Assembly: GCA_036557185.1 (NCBI GenBank)
Contig: DATBHZ010000004.1
Coordinates: forward strand, 1 to 36,779
Direction of reading: 5' to 3'
Origin: DATBHZ01 sp036557185
Lineage (GTDB): Bacteria; Actinomycetota; Acidimicrobiia; IMCC26256; JAENVU01
DNA length: 36,779 nt
Position numbers and translations under genes: made by a program. The notes under the pieces were generated by a model. The model was not told the origin of the DNA. It was given only the letters and a program-made list of their open reading frames with translations, and did no database searches. Of this stretch, positions 7,720 to 15,322 are shown one piece after another; position 1 is the stretch's first letter; every line of letters begins with the position of its first letter.

Positions 7720-8843
7720 ACGCGGCTGCCGTCCGCGACGCCGAGGTCATCAGCGCCGGCCCGACGGAGATCGTCGTCACGTGTGTCACCGACCCGGGCC
7801 TGTCGCTCGCGACCCTCATCGGAGAGCACGAGATCGTGACATCGGGCCCCAACCACGTGGCTCGTGTCGAAGGCCTGACTGCCGATACCGATTACGCCAT
7901 CGCCGTCGAGGGGCATCCGGGCGGTGATCCGCACCTGCCGTCGATCGTTCGGACGTTGCCCGTGCCGCCGGGACGACTGCGGGCAACCGTGGCCACCGTC
8001 AACGACGTCCACTTCGGCGAGATCGAGTGCGGGCGCGTCGACGGCCTCATGGAGGAGGAGCTCGGACCCATCCTCCGCGCGGAGCCCGGCGAGCCGCCGT
8101 ACCCCCACACCATGAACGCGGCCGCGATCGCCGAGATCGATGCGCTGCACCCCGACGCGATCGTCGTGAAAGGCGACCTCACGTGCCGGGGGACGCACGA
8201 CGAGTACGAGCAGTTCCTGGCTGCCTATGGCGCGCTCGGGCCCGCGATGCGGCACGTGCGTGGCAATCACGACGCGATGCTCGACCCGACGATGGCAATC
8301 GAGGGCGCACCGTTCGCCATCGAGCTCGACGGCGTGACGTTGGTCGTGCTCGACACCGTGCAGCCCGGCAGCGACCGCGGGCAGCTCACCAAGGAGCAGA
8401 CCCGGTTCCTCGCCGATGTCGCGGGCTCGACGAGTGACCCGGTGCTCGTGTTCGGCCACCATCACATCTGGAATCTCGACGCCGATCGGCGCTCGGCGCA
8501 GTACTTCGGGATCAACCCCGACGACAGCGAGCGGCTCGCGGACGTCGTCGCATCCCACGAGAACATCGCGGGCTACTTCGCCGGGCACACACACCGCCAT
8601 CGCGTCCGTCGCTTCGCGCGGATGCGCCACGTGCCGTGTGTGGAGATCGGGTGCACGAAGGACTACCCGGGCACCTGGGCGGAGTACCGGATCTACGACG
8701 GCGGCTACACGCAGACCGTGCACCGCATGGCCACACCGGCCGCGCTCTCGTGGAGCGAGCGGACCCGGCCGATGTTCGCGGGCCTCTATCGCGACTACGC
8801 GCTCGGCGGGCTCGACGAGCGCTGCTTCACCTACTTGTTCTGA
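7716..8843 (+). CDS. Metallophosphoesterase (class III phosphodiesterase-like)
   Basis: The 375-residue protein has a short beta-rich N-terminal domain (about residues 1-85), resembling the fibronectin-like domain of purple acid phosphatases. A calcineurin-like phosphoesterase domain follows with all metal-binding motifs: NDVHFGE, KGDLTCRG, RGNHDAM, FGHHHIW and FAGHTHRH. No signal peptide is seen, so it is probably cytoplasmic. The GTG at 7716 overlaps the epsilon-subunit stop by four bases. The substrate is unknown: cyclic nucleotides, phospholipid head groups and CoA-related phosphoesters are all possible. Close coupling to carboxylase genes is unexpected and may mean regulation or just operon packing. 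Its 3' end overlaps the convergent amidase gene by 13 bases. Confidence 0.88.
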   Translation: MNAAAVRDAEVISAGPTEIVVTCVTDPGLSLATLIGEHEIVTSGPNHVARVEGLTADTDYAIAVEGHPGGDPHLPSIVRTLPVPPGRLRATVATVNDVHFGEIECGRVDGLMEEELGPILRAEPGEPPYPHTMNAAAIAEIDALHPDAIVVKGDLTCRGTHDEYEQFLAAYGALGPAMRHVRGNHDAMLDPTMAIEGAPFAIELDGVTLVVLDTVQPGSDRGQLTKEQTRFLADVAGSTSDPVLVFGHHHIWNLDADRRSAQYFGINPDDSERLADVVASHENIAGYFAGHTHRHRVRRFARMRHVPCVEIGCTKDYPGTWAEYRIYDGGYTQTVHRMATPAALSWSERTRPMFAGLYRDYALGGLDERCFTYLF

Positions 8844-9817
8844 TCAGTGTCCTGATCAGTCTTGTTCTGATCGCGCGCGTCGTTCGGCTGCTCCTGGACG
8901 AGCGGCTCGTACGTCTCGGGGCGCCGGGTCGTGAGGAAGGGAAAGAGGGCGAGCCAGTCGTCGCGTTGGCGGAGGTCGAGATCGGCGACGAGGACCGCCG
9001 GCTCGTCGCGTGGCGCCGACACGAGCAAGCGGCCGTACGGGTCGGAGACAAAGGACGATCCGTAGAACGTGACGGTTGTCGAGCCGCGCGACTCGGCGCC
9101 GATCCGGTTGACCGCGACCATGAACATTCCGTTCGTGATGCCGTTCGCCACGATCACGTGCTGCCAGAGCGGTTGCGTGTCGAAGTCCGGATGGTCGGGC
9201 TCGGAGCCGATCGCGGTCGGATAGACGATGACCTGGGCGCCGCGGAGCGAGTACGCCCGCGCGAGTTCGGGGAACCATTGATCCCAACACGTCGGGAAGC
9301 CGAACCTCCCGTGCTCGATCTCGACGACCGGCTGGCGCGAGTCGCCCGGGCGGAAGTACTGGTCCTCGTGGTAGCCGGCGGTGACCGGGATGTGGGTCTT
9401 GCGGGTACGCACGAGGAGCTCGCCACCTGGTGACACGACGATCGCCGTGTTGTACCCGAGGCCACCGTCGTCGGCCGCCTCGTACAACGACGCATGCACC
9501 GCGACGTCGCACCGCTCGGCGTTGGCCGCGGCGAAGGCGAAGGTCGGACCGTCGAGGAGCGGCTCCGGCTCGCAGGGCGACGGATCGTCCGGAGCGATGG
9601 CGAAGTACGGCAACAACGTCAGCTCCTGCAGGCAGACGAGCCGCGCGCCCTCCTGTGCCGCGATCTCGATGCCTTCCGAGAGCGCTTCACGGTGAGCTTC
9701 CGCGTCCGGGTTCCAACGCTGCTGCACCGCGCCGATCCGGAACAGCGCGCGCTCGCCTTCGTCGGTTCGAGCGGGAGAATCGAGGGCACCCCGTCTCGTC
9801 TCGATGGCCCAATCCAC
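8831..9817 (-). CDS. Nitrilase-superfamily amidohydrolase (N-carbamoylputrescine amidase-like)
   Basis: This 328-residue carbon-nitrogen hydrolase has the full Glu-Lys-Cys triad: Glu65 in CLQELTLL, Lys140 in RTRKTHIP and Cys177 in PTCWDQWFPE. The stretches KTHIP...GYHEDQYF and CWDQWFPELAR closely resemble N-carbamoylputrescine amidases, which release ammonia and CO2 from N-carbamoylputrescine, but related beta-ureidopropionases cannot be excluded. The GTG at 9817 has GAGGAG seven bases upstream. The first 24 or so residues precede the usual family start, so an internal start is possible. The C-terminal tail (DQNKTDQDTDQNK) is an unusual repeat encoded by the hairpin sequence. It lies 10 bases after the glycosyltransferase-like gene on the same strand, a likely two-gene operon with no obvious shared function. 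Confidence 0.9.
   Translation of the reverse strand: MDWAIETRRGALDSPARTDEGERALFRIGAVQQRWNPDAEAHREALSEGIEIAAQEGARLVCLQELTLLPYFAIAPDDPSPCEPEPLLDGPTFAFAAANAERCDVAVHASLYEAADDGGLGYNTAIVVSPGGELLVRTRKTHIPVTAGYHEDQYFRPGDSRQPVVEIEHGRFGFPTCWDQWFPELARAYSLRGAQVIVYPTAIGSEPDHPDFDTQPLWQHVIVANGITNGMFMVAVNRIGAESRGSTTVTFYGSSFVSDPYGRLLVSAPRDEPAVLVADLDLRQRDDWLALFPFLTTRRPETYEPLVQEQPNDARDQNKTDQDTDQNK
8840..8859 (+). terminator. Hairpin in the convergent gene ends
   Basis: CTGATCAG, a TGTC loop and CTGATCAG form a perfect 8-base-pair stem, followed on the plus strand by the T-rich TCTTGTT. It begins at the stop of the phosphoesterase gene and lies within the last codons of the opposing amidase gene, where it encodes part of an Asp/Gln-rich tail. 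It probably ends the carboxylase-phosphoesterase transcript. Confidence 0.5.
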
Positions 9818-9827
9818 CAGATGCTCC

Positions 9828-11351
9828 TCACCGCTCCGTCAGCATCACGATGGCATGGTTCCGATCGGACGGCGCCACCAGGTCCCGGACGTTCACGCTG
9901 GGAGCGCTCGACTCGTAGGTCGCTACCCGGAAGGGTCCTGCACGCCTCGTGGCCACCCAACGAAGGGACTTCCCCGTCCCGGGCGGCGGCTGATCGACCA
10001 GGAAGACGATCGAGCACGAACGCCCGGACCACCAGTCGCATCCGGAGGCCGGGACCTTCGTGAGGCCGACGAAGTCCACCGTGCGCGTCGGGACCTGCGC
10101 GTCGAGCGACACCGGACGCGCGTTCGGCAGGTAGCGCATCAACGCGCTCCCGAGGACCGCCGAGGTGTTGAAGACGACGAGTCGCGGCCCGCTGCGGTGA
10201 TCGATTGCGTGTGCTACCGCGCGCCAGTCAGCGCGTTGCAGGTTGCGATCGCGCTGTACCGCGACGGCAGTCACGATCGAGGTTGCTGCGATAGCGGCCG
10301 CGCACGCGAGCCCGAGCCAGGCGGTGCGCCGGACCGCGGCACCCATGCCGACGACGACGATCAGGGGAACCAGGACGACGATGAGATTCCTGTCGAGCAC
10401 GTAGTCGTTGCCGAGGACGACCGCGACGAGAGGGATCCCGACGCCCGCTACGACGAGGAGCGCGAGGCGCCGTGCCCAGCTCCGCTCAGGCGCCGGACCA
10501 AACGCGAGCGCGAGCGCGACGGCAACGACGGTGGCTCCGACCACGAGCCACCACAGCCAGGGTTCCGGTGCACCCGGACCGATCGCGAAGAAGCGCGCGA
10601 GCGAGCGCAGCCGGAACGCGAGCGACCAGTCCGAGATCCAGTCCTGCAGCCCCGTCGATCGTTGCAGCGCCGCGAGCGGGACCAACAGCGCTCCCCCGAC
10701 CGCCAACGGTGCGAGCACGGCTGCGAGGAACCTCGGCTCGTGCCGGTGCACGTAAACGAGTGCCACGAGCTCCGGTCCGATCACCACCAGCGCGAAGTAG
10801 TGCGTGGCCACCGCGAGCAGACCTGCGACCGCGAAGAGCAACCCGTTGCGCGTCGTCGGCTCCTGGAACGCCTTGACGAAGAACAGCAGCGCGACGGTCA
10901 CCAGCAGCACGGCGAGCGCGTAGGCACGGGCCTCCTGGGAGTACCAGATAAGGAACGGGTTCACCGCGACGAGCGCGGCGACGAGCAGGCCCGCGCGGCG
11001 CCCGCCGCCGACGGCGCGCGTCACGAGGTACGCGACCGGCACGGTGAGCGTCCCAGCGAGTGCAGACATGCTGCGTATCGCGGCGTCTCCCGATCCGAAC
11101 GCGTGCGACCAGACGGTCGCGAGCACGAAGTAGAGCGGTGGTGTTCCTTCGGAGTGCCGGATCCGATCGAGGAGCCCCGAGACGCTGCCCGTGATCACCT
11201 GCGTCGTGCTGAGCTCGTCGTACCACATCGATTGCGTGCCGAGCCCGATGAAACGCAGCGCGGCCGCGCCGATGGTGACGAGCACGAGCCAAGGGTCTGC
11301 GAGCGAGCGAACGAGAGGAGGGCGTCGCGTTGGTGCGTCGTCCCGCCCCAC
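9828..11351 (-). CDS. Polytopic membrane glycosyltransferase, GT39/ArnT-like
   Basis: The 507-residue protein has many hydrophobic segments. Near the N-terminus it carries GLGTQSMWYDELSTTQV, where the WxDE acidic motif in the first extracytoplasmic loop is the hallmark of the lipid-phosphosugar-dependent GT-C fold. Further family features are EGTPPLYFVLATVWSHAFG and NPFLIWYSQEARAYALAV. It probably moves a sugar from a polyprenyl-phosphate donor to a cell-envelope acceptor at the outer face of the membrane; donor and acceptor are unknown. The reading frame stays open upstream to 11948, but that part is antisense to the CoA-transferase gene. I place the start at the GTG at 11351, 8 bases after TAGGCT. 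It is divergent from the CoA transferase (42 bases between starts) and followed closely by the amidase. Confidence 0.85.
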   Translation of the reverse strand: MGRDDAPTRRPPLVRSLADPWLVLVTIGAAALRFIGLGTQSMWYDELSTTQVITGSVSGLLDRIRHSEGTPPLYFVLATVWSHAFGSGDAAIRSMSALAGTLTVPVAYLVTRAVGGGRRAGLLVAALVAVNPFLIWYSQEARAYALAVLLVTVALLFFVKAFQEPTTRNGLLFAVAGLLAVATHYFALVVIGPELVALVYVHRHEPRFLAAVLAPLAVGGALLVPLAALQRSTGLQDWISDWSLAFRLRSLARFFAIGPGAPEPWLWWLVVGATVVAVALALAFGPAPERSWARRLALLVVAGVGIPLVAVVLGNDYVLDRNLIVVLVPLIVVVGMGAAVRRTAWLGLACAAAIAATSIVTAVAVQRDRNLQRADWRAVAHAIDHRSGPRLVVFNTSAVLGSALMRYLPNARPVSLDAQVPTRTVDFVGLTKVPASGCDWWSGRSCSIVFLVDQPPPGTGKSLRWVATRRAGPFRVATYESSAPSVNVRDLVAPSDRNHAIVMLTER

Positions 11352-11359
11352 GCGGATCG

Positions 11360-11365
11360 AGCCTA
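11360..11365 (-). promoter_or_regulatory. Leaderless -10 element for the GT39-like gene
   Basis: TAGGCT on the minus strand lies 8 bases before the GTG at 11351. It lies back-to-back with the plus-strand element at 11382. Confidence 0.45.
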
Positions 11366-11381
11366 TCGGAGGCCCTCGTCG

Positions 11382-11387
11382 TAACGT
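11382..11387 (+). promoter_or_regulatory. Leaderless -10 element for the CoA-transferase gene
   Basis: TAACGT ends 6 bases before the GTG at 11394, with no Shine-Dalgarno in the short divergent interval. Confidence 0.5.
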
Positions 11388-11393
11388 TGGGCG

Positions 11394-12578
11394 GTGCAAG
11401 CACTCGAAGGGGTCCGAGTCGTCGAGATGGCGACGCTGCTCGCGGGGCCCGGAGCTGCGCGGTACCTCGCGGACTTCGGTGCCGACGTCGTCAAGGTCGA
11501 ACCGCCGGCAGGCGACGGCGCTCGCCGGCTCGGTTGGATCGACCCGGACGACAACACGAGTTACATGTGGAAGCTGCTCGGGCGCGGCAAGCGGTCCGTG
11601 GTGCTCGACGTCAAGAGCGATGAGGGCGTTGCGGCGATGCGCCGTCTGCTCGCCGGCGCAGACGTCCTCATCGAGAACCTTCGGCCGGGAACGCTCGAGC
11701 GTCTCGGGCTCGGGCCCGACGTGCTGCTCGAGGCCAACCCGGGCTTGGTGATCCTCCGCTTGACCGGGTTCGGCCAGGACGGGCCGTATGCGGGCCGGCC
11801 CGGCTTCGCCACGATGGCCGAGGCGATGAGCGGTTTCGCGTCGATCAACGGCGCCCCGGACGGTGCACCGCTCCTTCCGCCGATCGCCCTCACCGACGAG
11901 GCGGCCGCCCTCGCCGGCGCCTTCTGCGTGATGGTCGCGCTGCATCATCGTGACCGCACCGGTGAGGGGCAGGTCGTCGACGTCTCACTGCTCGAGACGA
12001 TGTTGCAGATGATGGGTGCGCTCCCCAGCGCGTACGAGCATCTCGGCTACCTCCAGCCGCGGCTCGGCGCGGGGATCCCGTACACGGTCCCGCGCGGCAC
12101 ATATCAATGCGCGGACGGGGAATGGATCGCGATCTCGACGTCGGCGGAGTCCGTTGCCGAACGCGTGATGTCGCTGCTCGGCGTCGGCGACGACCCGCGG
12201 TTCGCGAGCTTCGAAGGGCGCGCGGCGCACCGCGAGGAGCTCGACGCGATCGTCGCCGCGTGGGTGGGAGCGCGGTCGCGTCCCGACGTGATCCGGTCCT
12301 TCGAAGAGGTGCACGCCGCGATCGCGCCCGTCTACTCCATGGCAGACCTCGTCGCGGATGCGCACGTCCGTGAGCGTCAAGCGATGGTGGAGGTGGACGG
12401 TGTCCGCATGCAGGGTGTGCTCGCGCGCTTCTCGCGCACACCCGGCAACATCCGCGGTGTCGGACGGCCGCTCGGTGCGGACACCGCCGAGGTGCTCGGA
12501 GACCTCGACCTGAACCTCGACCTCGACGAGAGGGGCAGCCGCCGCGCGCGCGGAGCGTCCCGAGGAGAGTCGGAGTAG
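11394..12578 (+). CDS. CaiB/BaiF-family (class III) CoA transferase or racemase
   Basis: The 394-residue protein has typical family stretches: LEGVRVVEMATLLAGPGAARYLADFGADVVKVE at the N-terminus (cut here only by my description), ENLRPGTLERLGLG (94-107), LTGFGQDGPYAGRPGF (123-138) and the candidate catalytic Asp168 in ALTDEAAALAGAF. Family members move CoA between acyl groups through an aspartyl-CoA thioester, or epimerise 2-methylacyl-CoA. The sequence alone does not choose between them, but alpha-methylacyl-CoA racemase would suit the branched-chain setting. The C-terminal 25 residues are a low-complexity acidic/arginine tail. The GTG at 11394 is set by the upstream TAACGT. A long-chain acyl-CoA synthetase follows on the same strand after 182 bases. 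Confidence 0.9.
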   Translation: MQALEGVRVVEMATLLAGPGAARYLADFGADVVKVEPPAGDGARRLGWIDPDDNTSYMWKLLGRGKRSVVLDVKSDEGVAAMRRLLAGADVLIENLRPGTLERLGLGPDVLLEANPGLVILRLTGFGQDGPYAGRPGFATMAEAMSGFASINGAPDGAPLLPPIALTDEAAALAGAFCVMVALHHRDRTGEGQVVDVSLLETMLQMMGALPSAYEHLGYLQPRLGAGIPYTVPRGTYQCADGEWIAISTSAESVAERVMSLLGVGDDPRFASFEGRAAHREELDAIVAAWVGARSRPDVIRSFEEVHAAIAPVYSMADLVADAHVRERQAMVEVDGVRMQGVLARFSRTPGNIRGVGRPLGADTAEVLGDLDLNLDLDERGSRRARGASRGESE

Positions 12579-12760
12579 AGAACCGCCGGGCGGCGGGCCC
12601 CAACGGGCTCCTCGGGACGTCGCTGGGTCGGATTGTGCACGATGGGGGCCGCGTTTTCCAGAGCTGCCTGTGGACGAGCTGTGGAGAACTGCGAAAACCT
12701 GGGGACGAACGGGGTCAGAATGCCCGTTCGGTCCCCGAGCCGAAGTGGGGAGGCAGCACG
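12579..12760 (+). other. 182-base leader/intergenic region with a GC hairpin and two DnaA-box-like repeats
   Basis: This gap lies between the CoA transferase and the acyl-CoA synthetase. It starts with a GC-rich inverted repeat (CCGCCGGGCGGCGG, just after the stop) that may end the upstream transcript but lacks a T-run. Further on, TGTGGACGA (12669-12677) and TGTGGAGAA (12680-12688) are direct repeats spaced 11 bases, one helical turn, each resembling TGTGGATAA. The reading frame of the synthetase continues through the last 126 bases, but I see no protein homology there. Confidence 0.35.
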
Positions 12761-14569
12761 GTGGGACAGCTGACCAGCGCCGAGCTGGCGCGCGAGGTCG
12801 AGGGACAGACGGTCGCGACCCGGTTCCGGGACACCGTGCGTGCGCGGCCCGACGCGATCGCGTTGCGTTGCCGGAGTGCGGACGGCTGGGCGACGACGAC
12901 GTGGTCCGAGTACGCCGATCAGGCGTGCCGTCTCGCCGCGGGCCTGCGCGACCTCGGTGTGAGCCGCGGCGATCGCGTCGCGCTGATGATGCGCAACCGC
13001 CCCGAGTTCAGCCTCGCCGACATGGCTGTCCTGCTCGTGGGCGGGACGCCGATCTCCATCTACAACTCGTCCTCGGTCGAGCAGGTGCGATACCTCGTCG
13101 GCCACTGCGGAGCGCGTCTCGCGATTGTGGAAGACGACGGGTTCCTCGAGCGGTTCACGGCCGCGCGCGCCGATCTCCCGAACCTGCGCGATGTGATCCT
13201 GATCGACGGTGGTGCACATCCGTCGAGTGGCGCGCTGATCTGGTCAGATCTGATTGGTGCCGCGCCGGTCGATCTCGATTCGGCTGCCGCAGTTGCGACC
13301 CCGGAGGATCTGGCAACGGTCATTTACACCAGCGGAACGACAGGACAGCCGAAAGGCGTCATGATCGATCACGCCAACGTGTGCTGGACCTCGGAGAGCC
13401 TGCGCCGTTGTCTTTACGAGATCGACGTCGAGGGCTCGCGTGTCGTGTCGTACCTGCCAATGGCCCACATCGCGGAGCGGATGACCTCGCACTACCAGGG
13501 GGCGTGCTTCGGCTACGAGATCACGACCTGCCCGGATGCCGCGCAGGTTGGGCAATACCTGGCCGAGATCCACCCGGAGATCTTCTTCGCCGTGCCACGC
13601 GTGTGGGAGAAGATGCACTCGGGGGTGCTCGCCGTGGTCGAGGGAGACCCCGACCGCAAGGCACAGCTGGAAGCAGCCCTGGGTCTCGGGCTCAAGGTCT
13701 CGGATTGCCGCGCGTCGGGCTCGGAGCTCCCCACCGACCTCGCCGAGGAATGGGAGCGCGTCGACGCAGGCGGCCTCGCGGCGGTCCGCACGCTGCTCGG
13801 CCTGGATCAGTGCACATCCGCGATCAGCGGCGCCGCGCCCCTCGCGGTGGAGATCTTCGACTTCTTCCGAGCGCTCGGAGTGCCGATCTCGGAGATCTAC
13901 GGCCTCAGCGAAACCACGGGGCCGATGGTCTTCGACGCGTTCCGCATCAAGGCCGGCACCGTCGGGCGCGTGATTCCCGGCGGCGAGCTGCGGCTCGGCG
14001 ACGACGGCGAGGTCCTCTGCCGCGGCGGGAACATCTTCCGCGGGTATCTCGACGACCCCGAGAAGACCGCCGAAGCGCTGGATGCAGACGGCTGGCTGCA
14101 CACGGGTGACATCGGCGTGCTCGACCAAGACGGGTACCTGCGCATCGTCGATCGCAAGAAGGAGCTCATCATCACGGCTGGCGGCAAGAACATCTCGCCC
14201 GCGAACCTCGAGTCGGCGCTCAAAGCCGAGCTGCTGATCGGCCAGGCGTGTGTCATTGGGGACAAGCGGCCGTTCGTGAGCGCGCTCGTCGTGCTCGATC
14301 CCGAGGTGACGCCGGCGTGGGCGAGCCAGCACGGGATCGAGGCGAGCTCGGTTGCCGAGCTCGCCGATCACCCGGAGGTCCGTGCGGAGCTCGATCGCGA
14401 GGTCGCGCACGCCATGGAGCCGTTCAACAACGCCGAGCGCGTGAAGAAGTTCGCGGTGCTCCACGAGGAGTGGCTGCCGGACTCCGAGGTGCTGACGCCG
14501 ACCGCGAAGCTGAAGCGCCGCGGCGTCTACGGGCGCTACGGCAAGGAGATCGAGTCCCTGTACGCCTGA
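12761..14569 (+). CDS. Long-chain acyl-CoA synthetase (AMP-forming)
   Basis: The 602-residue ANL-superfamily enzyme has the P-loop-like AMP motif YTSGTTGQPKGVM, the EIYGLSETTGPM motif, and the hinge/C-domain motif GWLHTGDIGVLDQDGYLRI followed by DRKKELIITAGGKNISP. It resembles the FadD15 type of actinobacterial ligases, which activate fatty acids to acyl-CoA. The GTG at 12761 has an excellent GGGGAGG seven bases upstream. An in-frame ATG at 12635 would add 42 residues without homology and is not preferred. It feeds acyl-CoA to beta-oxidation and so to the surrounding acetyl-CoA and propionyl-CoA enzymes. Its stop is 3 bases from that of the convergent GGDEF gene. Confidence 0.93.
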   Translation: MGQLTSAELAREVEGQTVATRFRDTVRARPDAIALRCRSADGWATTTWSEYADQACRLAAGLRDLGVSRGDRVALMMRNRPEFSLADMAVLLVGGTPISIYNSSSVEQVRYLVGHCGARLAIVEDDGFLERFTAARADLPNLRDVILIDGGAHPSSGALIWSDLIGAAPVDLDSAAAVATPEDLATVIYTSGTTGQPKGVMIDHANVCWTSESLRRCLYEIDVEGSRVVSYLPMAHIAERMTSHYQGACFGYEITTCPDAAQVGQYLAEIHPEIFFAVPRVWEKMHSGVLAVVEGDPDRKAQLEAALGLGLKVSDCRASGSELPTDLAEEWERVDAGGLAAVRTLLGLDQCTSAISGAAPLAVEIFDFFRALGVPISEIYGLSETTGPMVFDAFRIKAGTVGRVIPGGELRLGDDGEVLCRGGNIFRGYLDDPEKTAEALDADGWLHTGDIGVLDQDGYLRIVDRKKELIITAGGKNISPANLESALKAELLIGQACVIGDKRPFVSALVVLDPEVTPAWASQHGIEASSVAELADHPEVRAELDREVAHAMEPFNNAERVKKFAVLHEEWLPDSEVLTPTAKLKRRGVYGRYGKEIESLYA

Positions 14570-14572
14570 GGG

Positions 14573-15322
14573 CTAGTCGACGGGTGCGATCTCGACGTGG
14601 TCGCTGCCCTGCCCACGCGCGAGCTCGAGTGCACGGTCCGCTTGCTCCACGAGGTCTTCCGCGTTCAGCGCGTGCGACGGGTAGCACGCGATGCCCGCCG
14701 AGATGGTGTAGCCGCCGTCGATCTTGGTGGCGTTGAGCGTGCCGCGCACTCGCTCCGCCGCCCAGACCGCACCTGCTTCCTCGGTGTCCTCGAGCACGGC
14801 CGCGGCCCTCACGCCACCGATGCGGCATGCAGAGTCGCACTCGCGCAGCGTCCTTCGCATGACGTCGCCGAGGATCGCGATCGCGCGGTCCTTGCTCGCC
14901 GAATCGGCATTGCCGAGCGCGTCCAGCTCGAAGACGACGACGGAGACCGGTTGCAGCTGGCGTCGTGCCGCCGCCACGCGCTGCTGCACGATCACGCTGA
15001 AGAAGCTCTCGTCGAACAACCCGGATGCGTGGTCGATCACCGCTCCGTTGGCTTCCCCTTGCTGGGTTGCCTCGGCGCTCCAGAGGTCTGCGAGCGCGTC
15101 CAGCTCCCGCCGGAGCCGGGCGCGGTCCTGGTCGACCGTCTGGAGATGCTCCTCGGCAACGCGGGCTTCAACACCGAGCGCGGTGCCTGCGAGGGCTGCG
15201 AGCAAACCGAACATGCCTGCGACCACTCCGAGCATCGTCTGGTCGAAGATCTCCGCGCTGAGACCGACTGTGAGCGCCACGAGGCCCGCGGCGATGCAGA
15301 GACCGAGCCTGCGGTTGATCAC
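14573..15322 (-). CDS. Membrane protein with degenerate GGDEF domain
   Basis: The 249-residue protein has two hydrophobic helices (about residues 8-25 and 30-50), a short coiled segment (about 52-85) and a GGDEF-like domain (about 98-245). The domain is recognisable from DHASGLFDESFF at its start, CRIGG in the middle and YTISAGIACYP with a final DRALELARGQG. The signature reads GGVRA instead of GGDEF or GGEEF, so the metal-binding acidic residues are missing and diguanylate cyclase activity is not expected. It may bind nucleotide or act as a scaffold or sensor. The GTG at 15322 overlaps the stop of the ethylmalonyl-CoA mutase gene by four bases, so the two are translationally coupled. No separate output domain is seen. 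Confidence 0.8.
   Translation of the reverse strand: MINRRLGLCIAAGLVALTVGLSAEIFDQTMLGVVAGMFGLLAALAGTALGVEARVAEEHLQTVDQDRARLRRELDALADLWSAEATQQGEANGAVIDHASGLFDESFFSVIVQQRVAAARRQLQPVSVVVFELDALGNADSASKDRAIAILGDVMRRTLRECDSACRIGGVRAAAVLEDTEEAGAVWAAERVRGTLNATKIDGGYTISAGIACYPSHALNAEDLVEQADRALELARGQGSDHVEIAPVD

Noticed and set aside
11352..11948. N-terminal 199-codon extension of the GT39-like protein
   Set aside because: The extension is antisense to the CoA-transferase gene and has no homology. The leaderless hexamer and the hydrophobic start support the GTG at 11351.
12635..12760. Earlier in-frame ATG for the acyl-CoA synthetase
   Set aside because: The added 42 residues look non-coding, while the GTG at 12761 has a strong GGGGAGG at the right distance.
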